Below, in pieces: positions 35,691 to 45,081 of a stretch of DNA of 64,000 bases. The position numbers and the translations under genes are program-made. Origin of the DNA: UBA940 sp031547885. Its GTDB lineage: Bacteria; Bacteroidota; Bacteroidia; Bacteroidales; Rikenellaceae. The stretch lies in NCBI GenBank assembly GCA_031547885.1, contig JAVBRO010000001.1:248001-312000 (forward strand), read 5' to 3'. The notes under the pieces are model-generated. The model was not told the origin of the DNA. It searched no databases and saw only the letters and a list, made by a program, of their open reading frames with translations. How positions within the stretch are numbered: the first letter of the stretch is position 1; each line of letters starts with the position of its first letter.

Positions 35691-37418
35691 TTATTTGGCG
35701 GATATTTTTGCTATAAGTCCTTCGCCCTTGCCTACATGGAAGGCCGCACGCTGTCCCGAATCGACATCGACCGTAGCGGCGTAAGCGTTCAGTTCGGCAT
35801 TGTTCAGGATTTTGATTTTTTCGTAATCCTGAATACCCTCGCGCAGCAGTTCCATACGGATCGCCGCCACGACGCCGTTGCCTGTCGAAGAACTGTTCTT
35901 GTAATAGACCATGCTGCAGTCGCCAGCAGTCGCTCCGCTGTCGCGTGCATTCACCGGATCGCCGGTGCGCCAGTAGTCGTAAGCCCAGCGCAGGTAGCCG
36001 TTGTAGCCGCTGCCCGCCGCATGCCATCCCATCCACGCCATCTCGGCGGGACTGTTGACCGGGGTTACGTAGTTGTTGGGCTTGAGATGCGAGCAGCTCG
36101 TGTAGAAAGTCTTCACGGCGGTCTCCTTCTTGCTGTCGCGCGTCAGGAACACGCTGTAGTCGTACATTTTGTCTTCAAGATCGCCCAGGTTGCTGCCTGC
36201 AAGGCCGATCTTCCAGGCGGCGTCATGATCCTTGATGAGGTTGATTATCGCCTCCATGTCGTTGTGGTTGATCTCGTCCATGTAGAGGACGGTTTTCGCG
36301 AACCAGCCTTTAGAGTTTAAGTGAGCCTTGAACGAATCGAGGAAAGCCGTCCACAGGGCCTTGTATTCTGCGGAACCGATCTTCGGGTTGGTGCCTTCGG
36401 TGGCGGCGGTGCTGTCGAACTGCTGTGTCTTGTTGGTTCCCGAAGCCTCGTCGCGGTAAGGAACGCCGTAGTTCCAGCCTGCAAGGGAGAAGCAGTCGAT
36501 CTGCTTGTCGATACCCCACGACATCATCTTTTCGACGAACTTATCGAAGCGCGTGTAATCGAAACCCCATGTCCCGTCGTTCTTCTTGGTCCACTTGACC
36601 ATAGTCTCGTCGCCTGTCAGGAAAGCGCCGTCCTTGATGTAGGCGGTAATGGCTTTCTGCCCGGCGTCGGCCAGCATTTTGTAGATGGGTTCCATCAGCG
36701 TGAAATACCCGTCGGAAGCGAACTCCACAGCCGGCGTGCAGTGTTTACGCAGTTGGAACGGGAACTGCCACAGGTCGAGATGGAAAGTCCACTCTTTTAC
36801 ATCCGGAAGCGTGCGGTTGACCACCAGAAGCGACAGATCGAGGGAGTGCATCACCTCGCCGCCCGCTTTCACCTTTATCGTACCAGTGTATTTACCCGGC
36901 ACGGCATTCTTCGGCGTATCCACGGTAACCCATATCTTTATGGGGTCGGCGGCGGTTACACTGGTCAGGGGTGTTCCCGACAGCGCATCCGCTACATAGA
37001 CATCGGGTCTCGGGTCGGGCGCAGTGCAGCTCGCGGGAGCGGCGTCCCCGAGTATGTAGCTGCCGAAACGGAGCCTGATGTTGGATTTGTCGATAGTGTT
37101 GGCGCCGTTTTTCAGGTCGCTGACCTCATACGACAGTCCGTCGTAATCTTCGTCGTTGGTCCAGACCACTATCTGTATGTGGGTGCGGTCGTTGAGCCAC
37201 AGCGTGTCGGCCCAGCTCTGCTGTATCTTCCAGGCATTGCTCTGACCCGGATGCTTCTGCCCCTGCTGGTAGCGGTTGAACTTGCTTTCGAACGAGGCGC
37301 CGAGTCCGGGCTCCCCTTTGGGCGGTTTGTAGGTTTTGTCGTCCGACAGCTCCTTGCACCCGGACAGGCCGAGTGCGAGGAACGCCGCCGCAAAAGAATA
37401 CACTAATACTTTTTTCAT
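35691..37418 (-). CDS. DUF4091 / GH123-like lipoprotein
   Basis: 575-residue lipoprotein (LSGC, Cys21) resembling GH123 N-acetyl-beta-galactosaminidases and other DUF4091 proteins. The first 200 residues form beta-sandwich domains (AADPIKIWVTVDTPKNAVPGKYTG). A barrel follows, with FHLDLWQFPF and an Asp381-Glu382 pair in VLYMDEIN that fits the GH123 substrate-assisted pair. The C-terminus has the DUF4091 signature region GYNGYLRWAYDYWRTGDP and IRMELLREGIQDYEKIKIL. GalNAc-releasing activity is inferred from this similarity and from the adjacent GH20. Confidence 0.8.
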   Translation of the reverse strand: MKKVLVYSFAAAFLALGLSGCKELSDDKTYKPPKGEPGLGASFESKFNRYQQGQKHPGQSNAWKIQQSWADTLWLNDRTHIQIVVWTNDEDYDGLSYEVSDLKNGANTIDKSNIRLRFGSYILGDAAPASCTAPDPRPDVYVADALSGTPLTSVTAADPIKIWVTVDTPKNAVPGKYTGTIKVKAGGEVMHSLDLSLLVVNRTLPDVKEWTFHLDLWQFPFQLRKHCTPAVEFASDGYFTLMEPIYKMLADAGQKAITAYIKDGAFLTGDETMVKWTKKNDGTWGFDYTRFDKFVEKMMSWGIDKQIDCFSLAGWNYGVPYRDEASGTNKTQQFDSTAATEGTNPKIGSAEYKALWTAFLDSFKAHLNSKGWFAKTVLYMDEINHNDMEAIINLIKDHDAAWKIGLAGSNLGDLEDKMYDYSVFLTRDSKKETAVKTFYTSCSHLKPNNYVTPVNSPAEMAWMGWHAAGSGYNGYLRWAYDYWRTGDPVNARDSGATAGDCSMVYYKNSSSTGNGVVAAIRMELLREGIQDYEKIKILNNAELNAYAATVDVDSGQRAAFHVGKGEGLIAKISAK

Positions 37419-37428
37419 CTTTTCGGGG

Positions 37429-39087
37429 TTATTGTTTTACGATAGAGAATACATAGTAAGGCGCTTTCGAAAGGTCGAGGACGATGTCGTAGGTCCCCGC
37501 TTCCGAAACGGCTATATCGCCGCCGTCGGCCGAAAGTCCGTTCGAAGTTCCGGCAGCGAGGCCGTACGTCACCGTGGCGTCGCCCGCGTTGACCGGAACC
37601 GTCGTGAATTTGAACGCTCCTGCCGACAGCGCGACCGATCCCGTCCATTTTTTGTCGGCCGTGGTGTAGGTCAGATTCAGCGGCGAGGCTCCGGCAGCGG
37701 TTCCGGCGACAGCCCAGCGGGTGTCGAGCATCGTCAATTCCTTTGTCGTCGTGTTGAAATTCATCTTCCACATTGCGTCCCAGTTGCCCCATGGTCCGTT
37801 GACCAGGAAGGCTCCGCTTCCTTCGGGCGCTTTGTCGGTCATGGTGATCGTGAACGACGTGCCCAGTCCCGCGGCGTGGTCATGCTCATAACCCATAGAC
37901 TTGTCCGCCTTGGCTATCCCGATATTCTGCCACGCTTTGCCGGTGAGATCGACGTATGCTTCGTATTTGTCGTCGCGGTTCGCCGACACGAGAGTCGGGT
38001 TGGACGCGGTAATAAAGCCGTCACCCTTGAATAACACATAGACGAAGGGCAGAGGTTCGGGTTCGCCCGACGCCACTATCGAATAGGTATACCCGAGAGG
38101 ATCGTTCAGGTCGAGCCTGATGTCGTAGTCGCCGGCAGCGGGAACGGTGATCGCATTGCCTGTGGCGGATATCTTGCCGCTGGCGCCTCCGTATGTCACG
38201 ACCGCATCCCCTGCGTTGACCGGAACGGTGGTGAACATAAACGTGTCGGCGGAAAGGGTTGCGGTGATGACCCATTTTTTGGAAGCCGCATCATAAGCCA
38301 TTGTTTTGGCCGCATCGCCCGTAGCCGTGCCTTTGATCGCCCACATGGTCTGCAGCATGGTCAATTCCCTGGTGGCTGTGTCGAAATTCACTTTCCACAT
38401 CCCGTTCCAGTTGCCCCACGGGCCGGGTATCGCGAACACGCCGTTCTCGTCGGGAGTCACCTCGGTCGTGGCGACCGTGAACGAGGTGCCCAGTCCCGCA
38501 CCGTGGTCATGCCCGTAGCCTTTGGTCGCGTCGGCATTTACGATCCCGACATTGTCCCAAGCGTAGCCGGTCAGGTCGGCGTAGCATTCGAATTTGCCGT
38601 CGAAAGCCGGCGACCAGAGTTTCGGACTGGCGTCAGGATGCGCTTTACCGTCGGCAAGAGCGCCTCCGCTCGTTCCCTTCATAATGAGGTACATAAACTC
38701 CGGATCGGGCTCGGGGGGCGGCGGGTAGAGCAGTTTCAGCACGCACACCGTCTCCTCGGCTCCAGATGTGATGACGACCTTGAATATATCGTCGACAAAG
38801 ACCAGTTGGTCACCCTCTTTGATGTTGACCGAAGCGGAAGGATTTGCCAGTATCATTGTTCTAACGGTCGCCCTGTCGTTGATCTCGGGCAGGCTGACGG
38901 TCATAGTGTCCCTGCTGTCGTCCTCTTCGACGATTGGCGTAGCAACGTAATCGCTGCCGGCGACGGTCAGAATGAGGGTTTTCAGCGGATATTGCACCAC
39001 AGGGTCGGAAGGAAGTCCCTCTTCCTTGCATGACAGCATTCCGAATGCGGCGGCAAACGCGGCTGTCAGTAATAATATCTTTCTCAT
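37429..39087 (-). CDS. SusE/SusF-type surface glycan-binding lipoprotein
   Basis: 552-residue lipoprotein (MLSC, Cys20). The N-terminal 125 residues form a Bacteroidetes surface-protein domain (TLILTVAGSDYVATPIVEED) and end in a PPPPEPDPE linker. Two tandem SusF-like starch-binding-type modules follow, sharing long blocks such as DHGAGLGTSFT / DHAAGLGTSFT and GPWGNWNGMWKVNF / GPWGNWDAMWKMNF, so they arose by internal duplication. Each module is followed by a small beta domain (TVPVNAGDAVVTYGGASG). It sits between SusD and the hydrolases and would hold the glycan at the cell surface. Confidence 0.85.
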   Translation of the reverse strand: MRKILLLTAAFAAAFGMLSCKEEGLPSDPVVQYPLKTLILTVAGSDYVATPIVEEDDSRDTMTVSLPEINDRATVRTMILANPSASVNIKEGDQLVFVDDIFKVVITSGAEETVCVLKLLYPPPPEPDPEFMYLIMKGTSGGALADGKAHPDASPKLWSPAFDGKFECYADLTGYAWDNVGIVNADATKGYGHDHGAGLGTSFTVATTEVTPDENGVFAIPGPWGNWNGMWKVNFDTATRELTMLQTMWAIKGTATGDAAKTMAYDAASKKWVITATLSADTFMFTTVPVNAGDAVVTYGGASGKISATGNAITVPAAGDYDIRLDLNDPLGYTYSIVASGEPEPLPFVYVLFKGDGFITASNPTLVSANRDDKYEAYVDLTGKAWQNIGIAKADKSMGYEHDHAAGLGTSFTITMTDKAPEGSGAFLVNGPWGNWDAMWKMNFNTTTKELTMLDTRWAVAGTAAGASPLNLTYTTADKKWTGSVALSAGAFKFTTVPVNAGDATVTYGLAAGTSNGLSADGGDIAVSEAGTYDIVLDLSKAPYYVFSIVKQ

Positions 39088-39113
39088 CTCTGTAAGTTTT
39101 TATTTGTTACTGA

Positions 39114-40616
39114 TTAATAACCGTCGTTCTGCACGGTTCCGGTCATGATGCTCAGCTGTTCGTATGGTTTGGGCATCCAGTAGTTATGATCGTCGATCCT
39201 TCTTTCGGGATAGTAGCTGTTCATGACGCTCTGCAGCAGCTGGCGGCGGCAGATATCGAACCAGCGGTTGTTCTCGAAAGCGAGTTCCCAGTTCCTTTCG
39301 TCCAGGACCGCCTTGTCGAAAGCAGTCTGGGTCAGACCGGAAAGATCGCCCAACCCGGCACGGCTGCGCACACGGTTTATAGCTTTGTAAGCTGCGATCG
39401 AGGGGGTGCCTTCGAACTGGTTGGCGGCTTCGGCGTATATAAGCAGCACGTCGGCGAAGCGGATGATGTTGAAGAATCCGTCGGCGTTGCCGTTGCCGTG
39501 CGCCCACGGGCCGGCATAGCCGTTGGAGCGGGGACCGGCATCGCGCAGTTTGCCCACGAACGGCTGGTTGTCCGAGGTCTCGTACCACGGCGTGCCGTCG
39601 ATCAGCGTGAGATAGAAAGTGCCCTTCACGCGCTTGTTGAGGAGAGCGACGTCATCGCTGACGGCGTTGACGGCTTTCAGGAAATCGGCCAGGAAATTTT
39701 TGTCGCTCGACCAGTCGCCCCATCCTTTTTCACCGCCTTCCCAGGGACGGACGGCACAGTTGACATAGGTCTGGCTGCCGTTCTCGGCGCTCGCATAGAA
39801 CGTAAAGATGAACTCTTTATTGGTCATCCTGTTGTCCCACAACCACAGGTCGAAATATACAGGTTCGAGGTCGAACACCTCGGATTTGATCACCTCTTCG
39901 GCCTTGTCGCGGGCCAGTTCGTAGTAGGATGTCTGGTTCAGGGGGTATCCGGCCATGGTCAGATAGACCTTCGACAGCAGGGCTTTCGCAGCCCACGAGG
40001 TAGGCCTTACCTTATCGTTCTGCGTTTCAGGAAGTTTGTTTTCAGCATCTTTCAGGTCCGACACAATGAGCTGATAGATATCCGCCACCGATGAATCGGT
40101 CTCGGTCGCCGCGTCCGCCTGGTTGGCCTCGGTGATAAGGGGCACCTGCTTGAACCACCTGGTGAGGTTGAAGTAGCACAACGCCCTCAGGAATTTCGCC
40201 TCGCCGATAACGGCGTCGATATCGAGGTCTGCGGTCGCAGTGTTGGCTATGATCTGCAGCATGGTGTTGCATGTGCCTATCGACGAGTAATGGTTGTTCC
40301 ACAGCATCCCGGTAAGTTCGTCGGGATTGCCGACCGAATTTATATTGGCCTGTTCGAATCCTTTCCACCTTACGACGGGCACGAATACATCTTCGGCCGC
40401 GCCGCCGGCGCAATAGGGAACGTCGGATCCGTACAGTGTGACCAGCGACGGATAGGCGCTGGCTATGAAGCTCTTGTAATCCGACTCTTTAGAGAAGAAC
40501 TTGTCCGCGGTCGGCTGGCTCCTAAGGTCTTCCTCCAGGCTGATGCAGCCCGCAGCCGCCAACAGGGCGAAAACACCCGCCGGCAACGATTTTGCTAATG
40601 AACTTATATATTTCAT
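39114..40616 (-). CDS. SusD-like lipoprotein of the ECF-sigma locus
   Basis: 500-residue lipoprotein (AAGC, Cys24) partnering the SusC at 40642. The N-terminus ISLEEDLRSQPTADKFF, the middle AVIGEAKFLRALCYFNLTRWF, and the C-terminal VLDERNWELAFENNRWFDICRRQLL are standard SusD blocks. It is separated from susC by 25 nt and from the SusE/F-like gene by 26 nt. The ligand is not readable from the sequence. Confidence 0.95.
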   Translation of the reverse strand: MKYISSLAKSLPAGVFALLAAAGCISLEEDLRSQPTADKFFSKESDYKSFIASAYPSLVTLYGSDVPYCAGGAAEDVFVPVVRWKGFEQANINSVGNPDELTGMLWNNHYSSIGTCNTMLQIIANTATADLDIDAVIGEAKFLRALCYFNLTRWFKQVPLITEANQADAATETDSSVADIYQLIVSDLKDAENKLPETQNDKVRPTSWAAKALLSKVYLTMAGYPLNQTSYYELARDKAEEVIKSEVFDLEPVYFDLWLWDNRMTNKEFIFTFYASAENGSQTYVNCAVRPWEGGEKGWGDWSSDKNFLADFLKAVNAVSDDVALLNKRVKGTFYLTLIDGTPWYETSDNQPFVGKLRDAGPRSNGYAGPWAHGNGNADGFFNIIRFADVLLIYAEAANQFEGTPSIAAYKAINRVRSRAGLGDLSGLTQTAFDKAVLDERNWELAFENNRWFDICRRQLLQSVMNSYYPERRIDDHNYWMPKPYEQLSIMTGTVQNDGY

Positions 40617-40641
40617 ATGCTTGATTTTTTCAGGTTGCTAA

Positions 40642-43600
40642 TTAAAAAGAGAGGTCTATGCCGAATACGAAACTCCTTACCGACGGATAGACGCCGTAGT
40701 CCACGCCGCCGTTGGCATCCATGCCGTTGGCCGCTTCGGGATCGTAACCGCTGTAACCGGTGATGGTCCAGAGGTTGCTGCCGCTTGCGTAAACCCTCAG
40801 CGACGAGACTTTTATCTTTGACATCCACTTCTCGGGGAAACGGTACCCTACCGAGAGGTTCTTAAGCCGCAGGTACGATCCGTCTTCCACCCATCGCGAG
40901 GAATTTATCAGTTCCTTGCTGGTGAACGACGGGAGTTCGGTCTGGTTCTGAGGCGTCCAGTGGTCGCGGATAACGGGACTGGTCGGAAACGCATCGCCGT
41001 AGCTTTCGCGGCGTACGCGGTTCACGTTGTATATTTCATTGCCCCACACCCCCTGGAAGAATATATTCAGGTCGAGATTCTTCCAGCGGAACGAGTTGTT
41101 TATACCGTATACGCCTTTGGGCTGGGCATTGCCGATGATCGAAATATCGTCCTTGTCGATCCTTCCGTCGCGGTTGATGTCGACGAACTTGGCGTCGCCC
41201 GGAGCGTAGCCGTACATGGCGGCCGTAGAGGCTTCGTCGGTTTTCCACGTCCCGGCAAAAGTATAGCCGAGGTAGGTCGCCATCGGCTGCCCGACCCTCT
41301 GCACATGCGAACCCACAAGTCCCGGATAGTCGAGCTGGCCGCCGATCAACTCGTCGTTGATGCCGTCAAGGGTCAGGATCCTGTTACGGTTGATGTTCAT
41401 GGTGTAGCTGACGGTCCACGCGAAATCCCTGCTGGCGAAGGGGGTGCCGCTGACGGCGAAATCCCATCCCTTGTTCGATACCGAACCTACGTTGCGAAGA
41501 ACTTTATCGGGCCCCGTTACGATAGGCACTTTCTGCCACATCAAGAGGTCGGTGGTCTTTTTGTCGTAATATTCCACTGTGACGTCGAGGCGCCCTCCCC
41601 ACAGGCTGGCGTCGATACCCAGGTTGAACTCGCTCGTGCGCTCCCAGCGAAGGTTATTGTTCTCGGCCTGGGAGATCGAAAGAGTGGGGTTGTTATTGGC
41701 GTCGAGGCCTGAGGAGAAGAGCAGCAGCGAAGAGTATGCGGGAACGGCGGCGTTGCCCACGGTCCCGTAGCTGGCGCGTATCTTGAAATCGGATAGCGTG
41801 CGCTTGATGCTCTGTGCGAAAGCCTCTTCCATCACGTTCCAGCCGCCGGAAACAGCCCAGAAAGTATCGAACTTGTGTCCTTCGGCCAACTGGCTGGCGC
41901 CGTCGTGGCGTACAGATCCGGAAAGCATGTAGCGGTTCTTAAAGGCGTAGTTGATCCGGCCCATCACCGACTGCATCGCCGATGACGAATACCCCGGCCA
42001 CGGCTGTTCGAACTTGGTGCCGTAGGATATGCCGTGGTAGCCCATCTTGACCGGAATGCCTCTCGCACTGGCTCCCATGCTGTTGGAACTCGATTTTGAA
42101 AGCTCGTACACAGCCGTCGCCTGCACGTTGTGGCCGTTCCAGGTCTTGTCGAACGCAAGGATGTTCGTATTCTGGATGCCGTTATTGTTGGTAACGCTCT
42201 TCGAACCCGAGACATCCTGCGGCAGGCCGTTGTTGACCACCTGATTCTCGAAATATCCGCGGGTAGCGCCTCCGTACCTGTAGACCAGCTGACTGGACAG
42301 TTTAAGCCAGTCCCAAAACCTGTAATCGCCCTTGAGCGAAACATGGAATCCTCCCGAGAAGACCTCGTCGACCGCCTCTTTGGCGATCCCGACCGGGTTG
42401 TACATCAGCACCGGACCTACGCCGTTGGTCGCGGGCTGCGAATATCCGCCCGCGCTGTCGGAATCGTAGACCGGCTGCGTGGGCGACCATTGGAGCGCAC
42501 TGGGAAGAGCCCCGCTGGGCGCACCCTGGTTGTTCTCGTCATAGACTGCAAATATGTTCATCGTCAGGTCGAGCCTTTTGGTAGCCTTGGCCTTTATGTT
42601 GCCCCTCAGGGTGTACTGATCGAAATCGGTATTGAGTATGATTCCCTCTTTTTGCGAGATTCCGGCAGCGAAGTAATACGATACGTCTCTCTTAGAACCG
42701 CCGACGCTGAGGTTATGGTTGTACGATACGGCAGTGCGGAATATCTTGTCCTGCCAGTTGGTCCCCTTGCCCAGCGTAGCTATGGCCTCGGGACCGAATA
42801 TCTCGGAGTTCCCGCTTTCGCGCCTGTATTCGTCGAACAGCGTCGCGTATTCTTTCGCCTCGAGCGAAGGAAGCAGATTCGCCACCCTGTCCACCGAAAC
42901 GAAGCCGTTGTAGCTGATCTGGGCCCTTTCGCCATTTCCGGCCTTGGTGCTCACGAGGATAACGCCGTTGGCACCCCTCGAACCGTAGATCGAAAGCGCA
43001 GCGGCGTCCTTCAGCACTTCGATAGATTCTATCTGATTGGGGTTAAGGCTGTTCATGTCGCCACCCTGGACACCGTCTATGATGACAAGCGGCGAGTTGC
43101 CGTAGGTCAGGGAGTTGGCGCCACGAATACGTATCTGGGTATCGCCTCCGGTAGGACTGCCGCTGGTGTTCTGGACCATCACGCCGGCAACACGGCCCTG
43201 GAGTGCGTTAGAGGTGCTGAAACTGGGGGCCGAAGTAAGTTCGGCGGCTTTTACCGAGGTTACCGAACCGGTGATGTCGCTCTTCCTCTGGACACCGTAT
43301 CCGACTATCACCAACTCCTCGATCTGCTGTGTGCCTGCAGTCATTTCGATGGAGAAGTCACGCCTGCTTCCCACAGGTATCGTCAGTGCATTGTAACCCA
43401 GAAAGGTCACTTCAAGTTCGTCGGATGAAAATATCCCGCTGAGGGTGAATTTCCCGTCGGGACCGGTCACGGCGCTTTTGGCCGGGTTTCCGCGGACCAC
43501 TATGCCCGCTCCGGCAAGGGGATCGCCCGACTCATCGGTCACTGTGCCCGTAATCCTGCCGTCGGCACTTCCCGTCTGCGGGCTGTCGCTGCGTTTATCG

Positions 43601-43893
43601 TGGATAACGATCATGCGGTTGACGATCGAAAAATCGGTGTTGCTGTCCAGTATCTGGCGCAGCGCCTGCTCCACGGGGGTTTTGTTAAATTCGGCGGAGA
43701 CCGGCCTGTCGGCCAGTTTGTCCGAATCGTAGATCACGGAGAGACCCGTCTGGAGCTCGATCTCTTTCAGTACCGACTTCAGCGGTTGGTCTTTGAAAGC
43801 TTTGCTCACCGTCTGTGCATTTGCGGACAAGACAGTTGCGCAGCAGGCGACCGCCACGAGGGACAGCCGCAACATTAGTCGCTTTACACTCAT
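40642..43893 (-). CDS. SusC-type transporter with N-terminal STN signalling domain
   Basis: 1083-residue TonB-dependent transducer. After the signal peptide (about 1-26) comes an STN domain (about 30-95: FKDQPLKSVLKEIELQTGLS to FSIVNRMIVI), which in FecA-like proteins contacts a FecR anti-sigma factor. Next are a carboxypeptidase-regulatory-like domain (about 112-190), the box EELVIVGYG, the plug with LQGRVAGVMVQNTSG and LKDAAALSIYGSRGANGV, and the barrel, ending in GIDLSF. The adjacent fecR and ECF sigma genes complete the trans-envelope relay: ligand binding outside releases the sigma factor inside. It lies 75 nt downstream of fecR without its own recognised promoter. Confidence 0.96.
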   Translation of the reverse strand: MSVKRLMLRLSLVAVACCATVLSANAQTVSKAFKDQPLKSVLKEIELQTGLSVIYDSDKLADRPVSAEFNKTPVEQALRQILDSNTDFSIVNRMIVIHDKRSDSPQTGSADGRITGTVTDESGDPLAGAGIVVRGNPAKSAVTGPDGKFTLSGIFSSDELEVTFLGYNALTIPVGSRRDFSIEMTAGTQQIEELVIVGYGVQRKSDITGSVTSVKAAELTSAPSFSTSNALQGRVAGVMVQNTSGSPTGGDTQIRIRGANSLTYGNSPLVIIDGVQGGDMNSLNPNQIESIEVLKDAAALSIYGSRGANGVILVSTKAGNGERAQISYNGFVSVDRVANLLPSLEAKEYATLFDEYRRESGNSEIFGPEAIATLGKGTNWQDKIFRTAVSYNHNLSVGGSKRDVSYYFAAGISQKEGIILNTDFDQYTLRGNIKAKATKRLDLTMNIFAVYDENNQGAPSGALPSALQWSPTQPVYDSDSAGGYSQPATNGVGPVLMYNPVGIAKEAVDEVFSGGFHVSLKGDYRFWDWLKLSSQLVYRYGGATRGYFENQVVNNGLPQDVSGSKSVTNNNGIQNTNILAFDKTWNGHNVQATAVYELSKSSSNSMGASARGIPVKMGYHGISYGTKFEQPWPGYSSSAMQSVMGRINYAFKNRYMLSGSVRHDGASQLAEGHKFDTFWAVSGGWNVMEEAFAQSIKRTLSDFKIRASYGTVGNAAVPAYSSLLLFSSGLDANNNPTLSISQAENNNLRWERTSEFNLGIDASLWGGRLDVTVEYYDKKTTDLLMWQKVPIVTGPDKVLRNVGSVSNKGWDFAVSGTPFASRDFAWTVSYTMNINRNRILTLDGINDELIGGQLDYPGLVGSHVQRVGQPMATYLGYTFAGTWKTDEASTAAMYGYAPGDAKFVDINRDGRIDKDDISIIGNAQPKGVYGINNSFRWKNLDLNIFFQGVWGNEIYNVNRVRRESYGDAFPTSPVIRDHWTPQNQTELPSFTSKELINSSRWVEDGSYLRLKNLSVGYRFPEKWMSKIKVSSLRVYASGSNLWTITGYSGYDPEAANGMDANGGVDYGVYPSVRSFVFGIDLSF

Positions 43894-43968
43894 AATTAAT
43901 AGGTTAGAAGGTTGCTGATTTCTCTTTTACGGGGTAGTAGGCTTAAGTTTCTTGCTGTAAAGGTTTGA

Positions 43969-44976
43969 TCACTCTTTTATGTATATATCGTCGCCTTTAT
44001 ACTCGACCCTGACAGGGATGATGTCTTTCAGGGCATCGAGTACGTCGCGTATCGTTTCGTCATTGCGCAGCGAGATGTGGAAACGTTTTTCCTTCACCGA
44101 GTCGGACTGCAGGTATATTTTTACATTATACTGCCGCGACAGTTTTGCCGTCAGTTCGCGCAGCGTGATATTGTCGAACTCTATCCGGTTCTCGGTCCAG
44201 CTGTAAGCCAGCGCGGCGTCCACATAATTCCTGACGAAACTGCCGGCGTTCTTGTCGTAATGTACGGACTCGCCGGGCGACATCATTATCGGGGCGGTCG
44301 ATCCGAAAGGATGGCTGCGGTGAAGTTCCACACGTCCTTCAGCCAGCGTGGTGCTGACGAAATTATCCTCGGGATAGGCTGAAACGTCGAATCTGGTCCC
44401 GGTGACCACGACGTCGTAGGCATCGGTGCCTACCCTGAATTTAGAGCCTTTTCTCTTCGTGACCTCGAAATACCCTTCTCCGGCAAGCTCCACCCGGCGG
44501 TTGAAGCGTCCGAAGCGGTCGGAGTATTTAAGCGTCGAACCGGCGTTGAGCCATACCAGCGTTCCGTCGGAGAGAACTATCCGGCTCTTTTCCCCCAGCG
44601 GTACTTCGACGGTGTAATGCTCTGCGGGCATAAGGCCTTCGACAGCCTTCCACAATCCGAATGCACCGAACAGGCCGAGTATCGTAACTGCGGCGACCGA
44701 GACAGCCTTCCTTAAAAGCCGCCGCCGCGCAGGGAACCGTTCTTCCTGCCCTCTCCTCATGAGTACCCTCGCCTGCAGGCGGCGCCACTCCCTGTCGGTG
44801 TCCGGCTCGCAGACCCGTGACGCGGCCCACTCGAGGCCCCACTGTCTGAACGCTTCAAGGTGCGAGGCATCCTGTCCGAGATATTCGAACAGCTCCTTCT
44901 CTTCTTCCCCCGCCGCCTTTCCACCGAAATATTTCAGCGCAAGTTCACGGATCGCACTTTCATTCTTCATTTTCAT
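43969..44976 (-). CDS. fecR: FecR-family anti-sigma factor
   Basis: 335-residue inner-membrane anti-sigma factor. The cytoplasmic N-terminal part (about 1-85) binds the sigma factor. One membrane helix lies near 88-112 (AVSVAAVTILGLFGAFGLW). The periplasmic FecR domain contains VEVPLGEKSRIVLSDGTLVW, AGSTLKYSDRFGRFNRRVEL and GEGYFEV, followed by a DUF4974-type C-terminal domain (NITLRELTAKLSRQYNVKI to YKGDDIYIKE) that meets the STN domain of the transporter. Start codons at 44976 and 44970 are both possible. A terminator and a two-box promoter separate it from the sigma gene, so it is not simply read through from there. Confidence 0.93.
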   Translation of the reverse strand: MKMKNESAIRELALKYFGGKAAGEEEKELFEYLGQDASHLEAFRQWGLEWAASRVCEPDTDREWRRLQARVLMRRGQEERFPARRRLLRKAVSVAAVTILGLFGAFGLWKAVEGLMPAEHYTVEVPLGEKSRIVLSDGTLVWLNAGSTLKYSDRFGRFNRRVELAGEGYFEVTKRKGSKFRVGTDAYDVVVTGTRFDVSAYPEDNFVSTTLAEGRVELHRSHPFGSTAPIMMSPGESVHYDKNAGSFVRNYVDAALAYSWTENRIEFDNITLRELTAKLSRQYNVKIYLQSDSVKEKRFHISLRNDETIRDVLDALKDIIPVRVEYKGDDIYIKE

Positions 44977-44992
44977 CCCTATCTGATATTAA

Positions 44993-45018
44993 AACAACCC
45001 AACCGCTTTTTACCCAAC
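44993..45018 (-). promoter_or_regulatory. Two-box ECF-type promoter before fecR-susCD
   Basis: On the - strand: GTTGGG, 13 nt, GGTTGTT, ending 16 nt before the first ATG of fecR. The same arrangement occurs at 45808 and 53740. It lies just after the terminator of the sigma gene. I take it to be the promoter read by the ECF sigma factor of this locus. Confidence 0.7.
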
Positions 45019-45027
45019 CCCCGATAT

Positions 45028-45059
45028 AAAAAACAGAAAACACGTTCCGGTGTTTTCTG
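45028..45059 (-). terminator. Terminator of the ECF sigma gene
   Basis: A perfect 10-bp stem (45034-45043 with 45050-45059), a 6-nt loop and, on the - strand, TTTTTT directly after it. It separates the sigma transcript from fecR. Confidence 0.85.
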
Positions 45060-45081
45060 CCCGCCTGTTATGCCGTGCTCC

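Noticed and set aside
33708..36320. Long + strand open frame opposite the GH20 and DUF4091 genes
   Set aside because: It is a mirror frame of two well-supported genes on the other strand, crosses the gap between them, and has no recognisable domain or signal peptide.
37429..39087. Internal repeats in the SusE/F-like gene as possible assembly duplication
   Set aside because: The two modules differ at many residues and are separated by distinct linkers, so this is an old domain duplication.
43894..43968. Separate promoter before the STN-containing susC
   Set aside because: A GAAACTT-like string is present, but the two-box element is missing and the 75-nt gap fits co-transcription with fecR.
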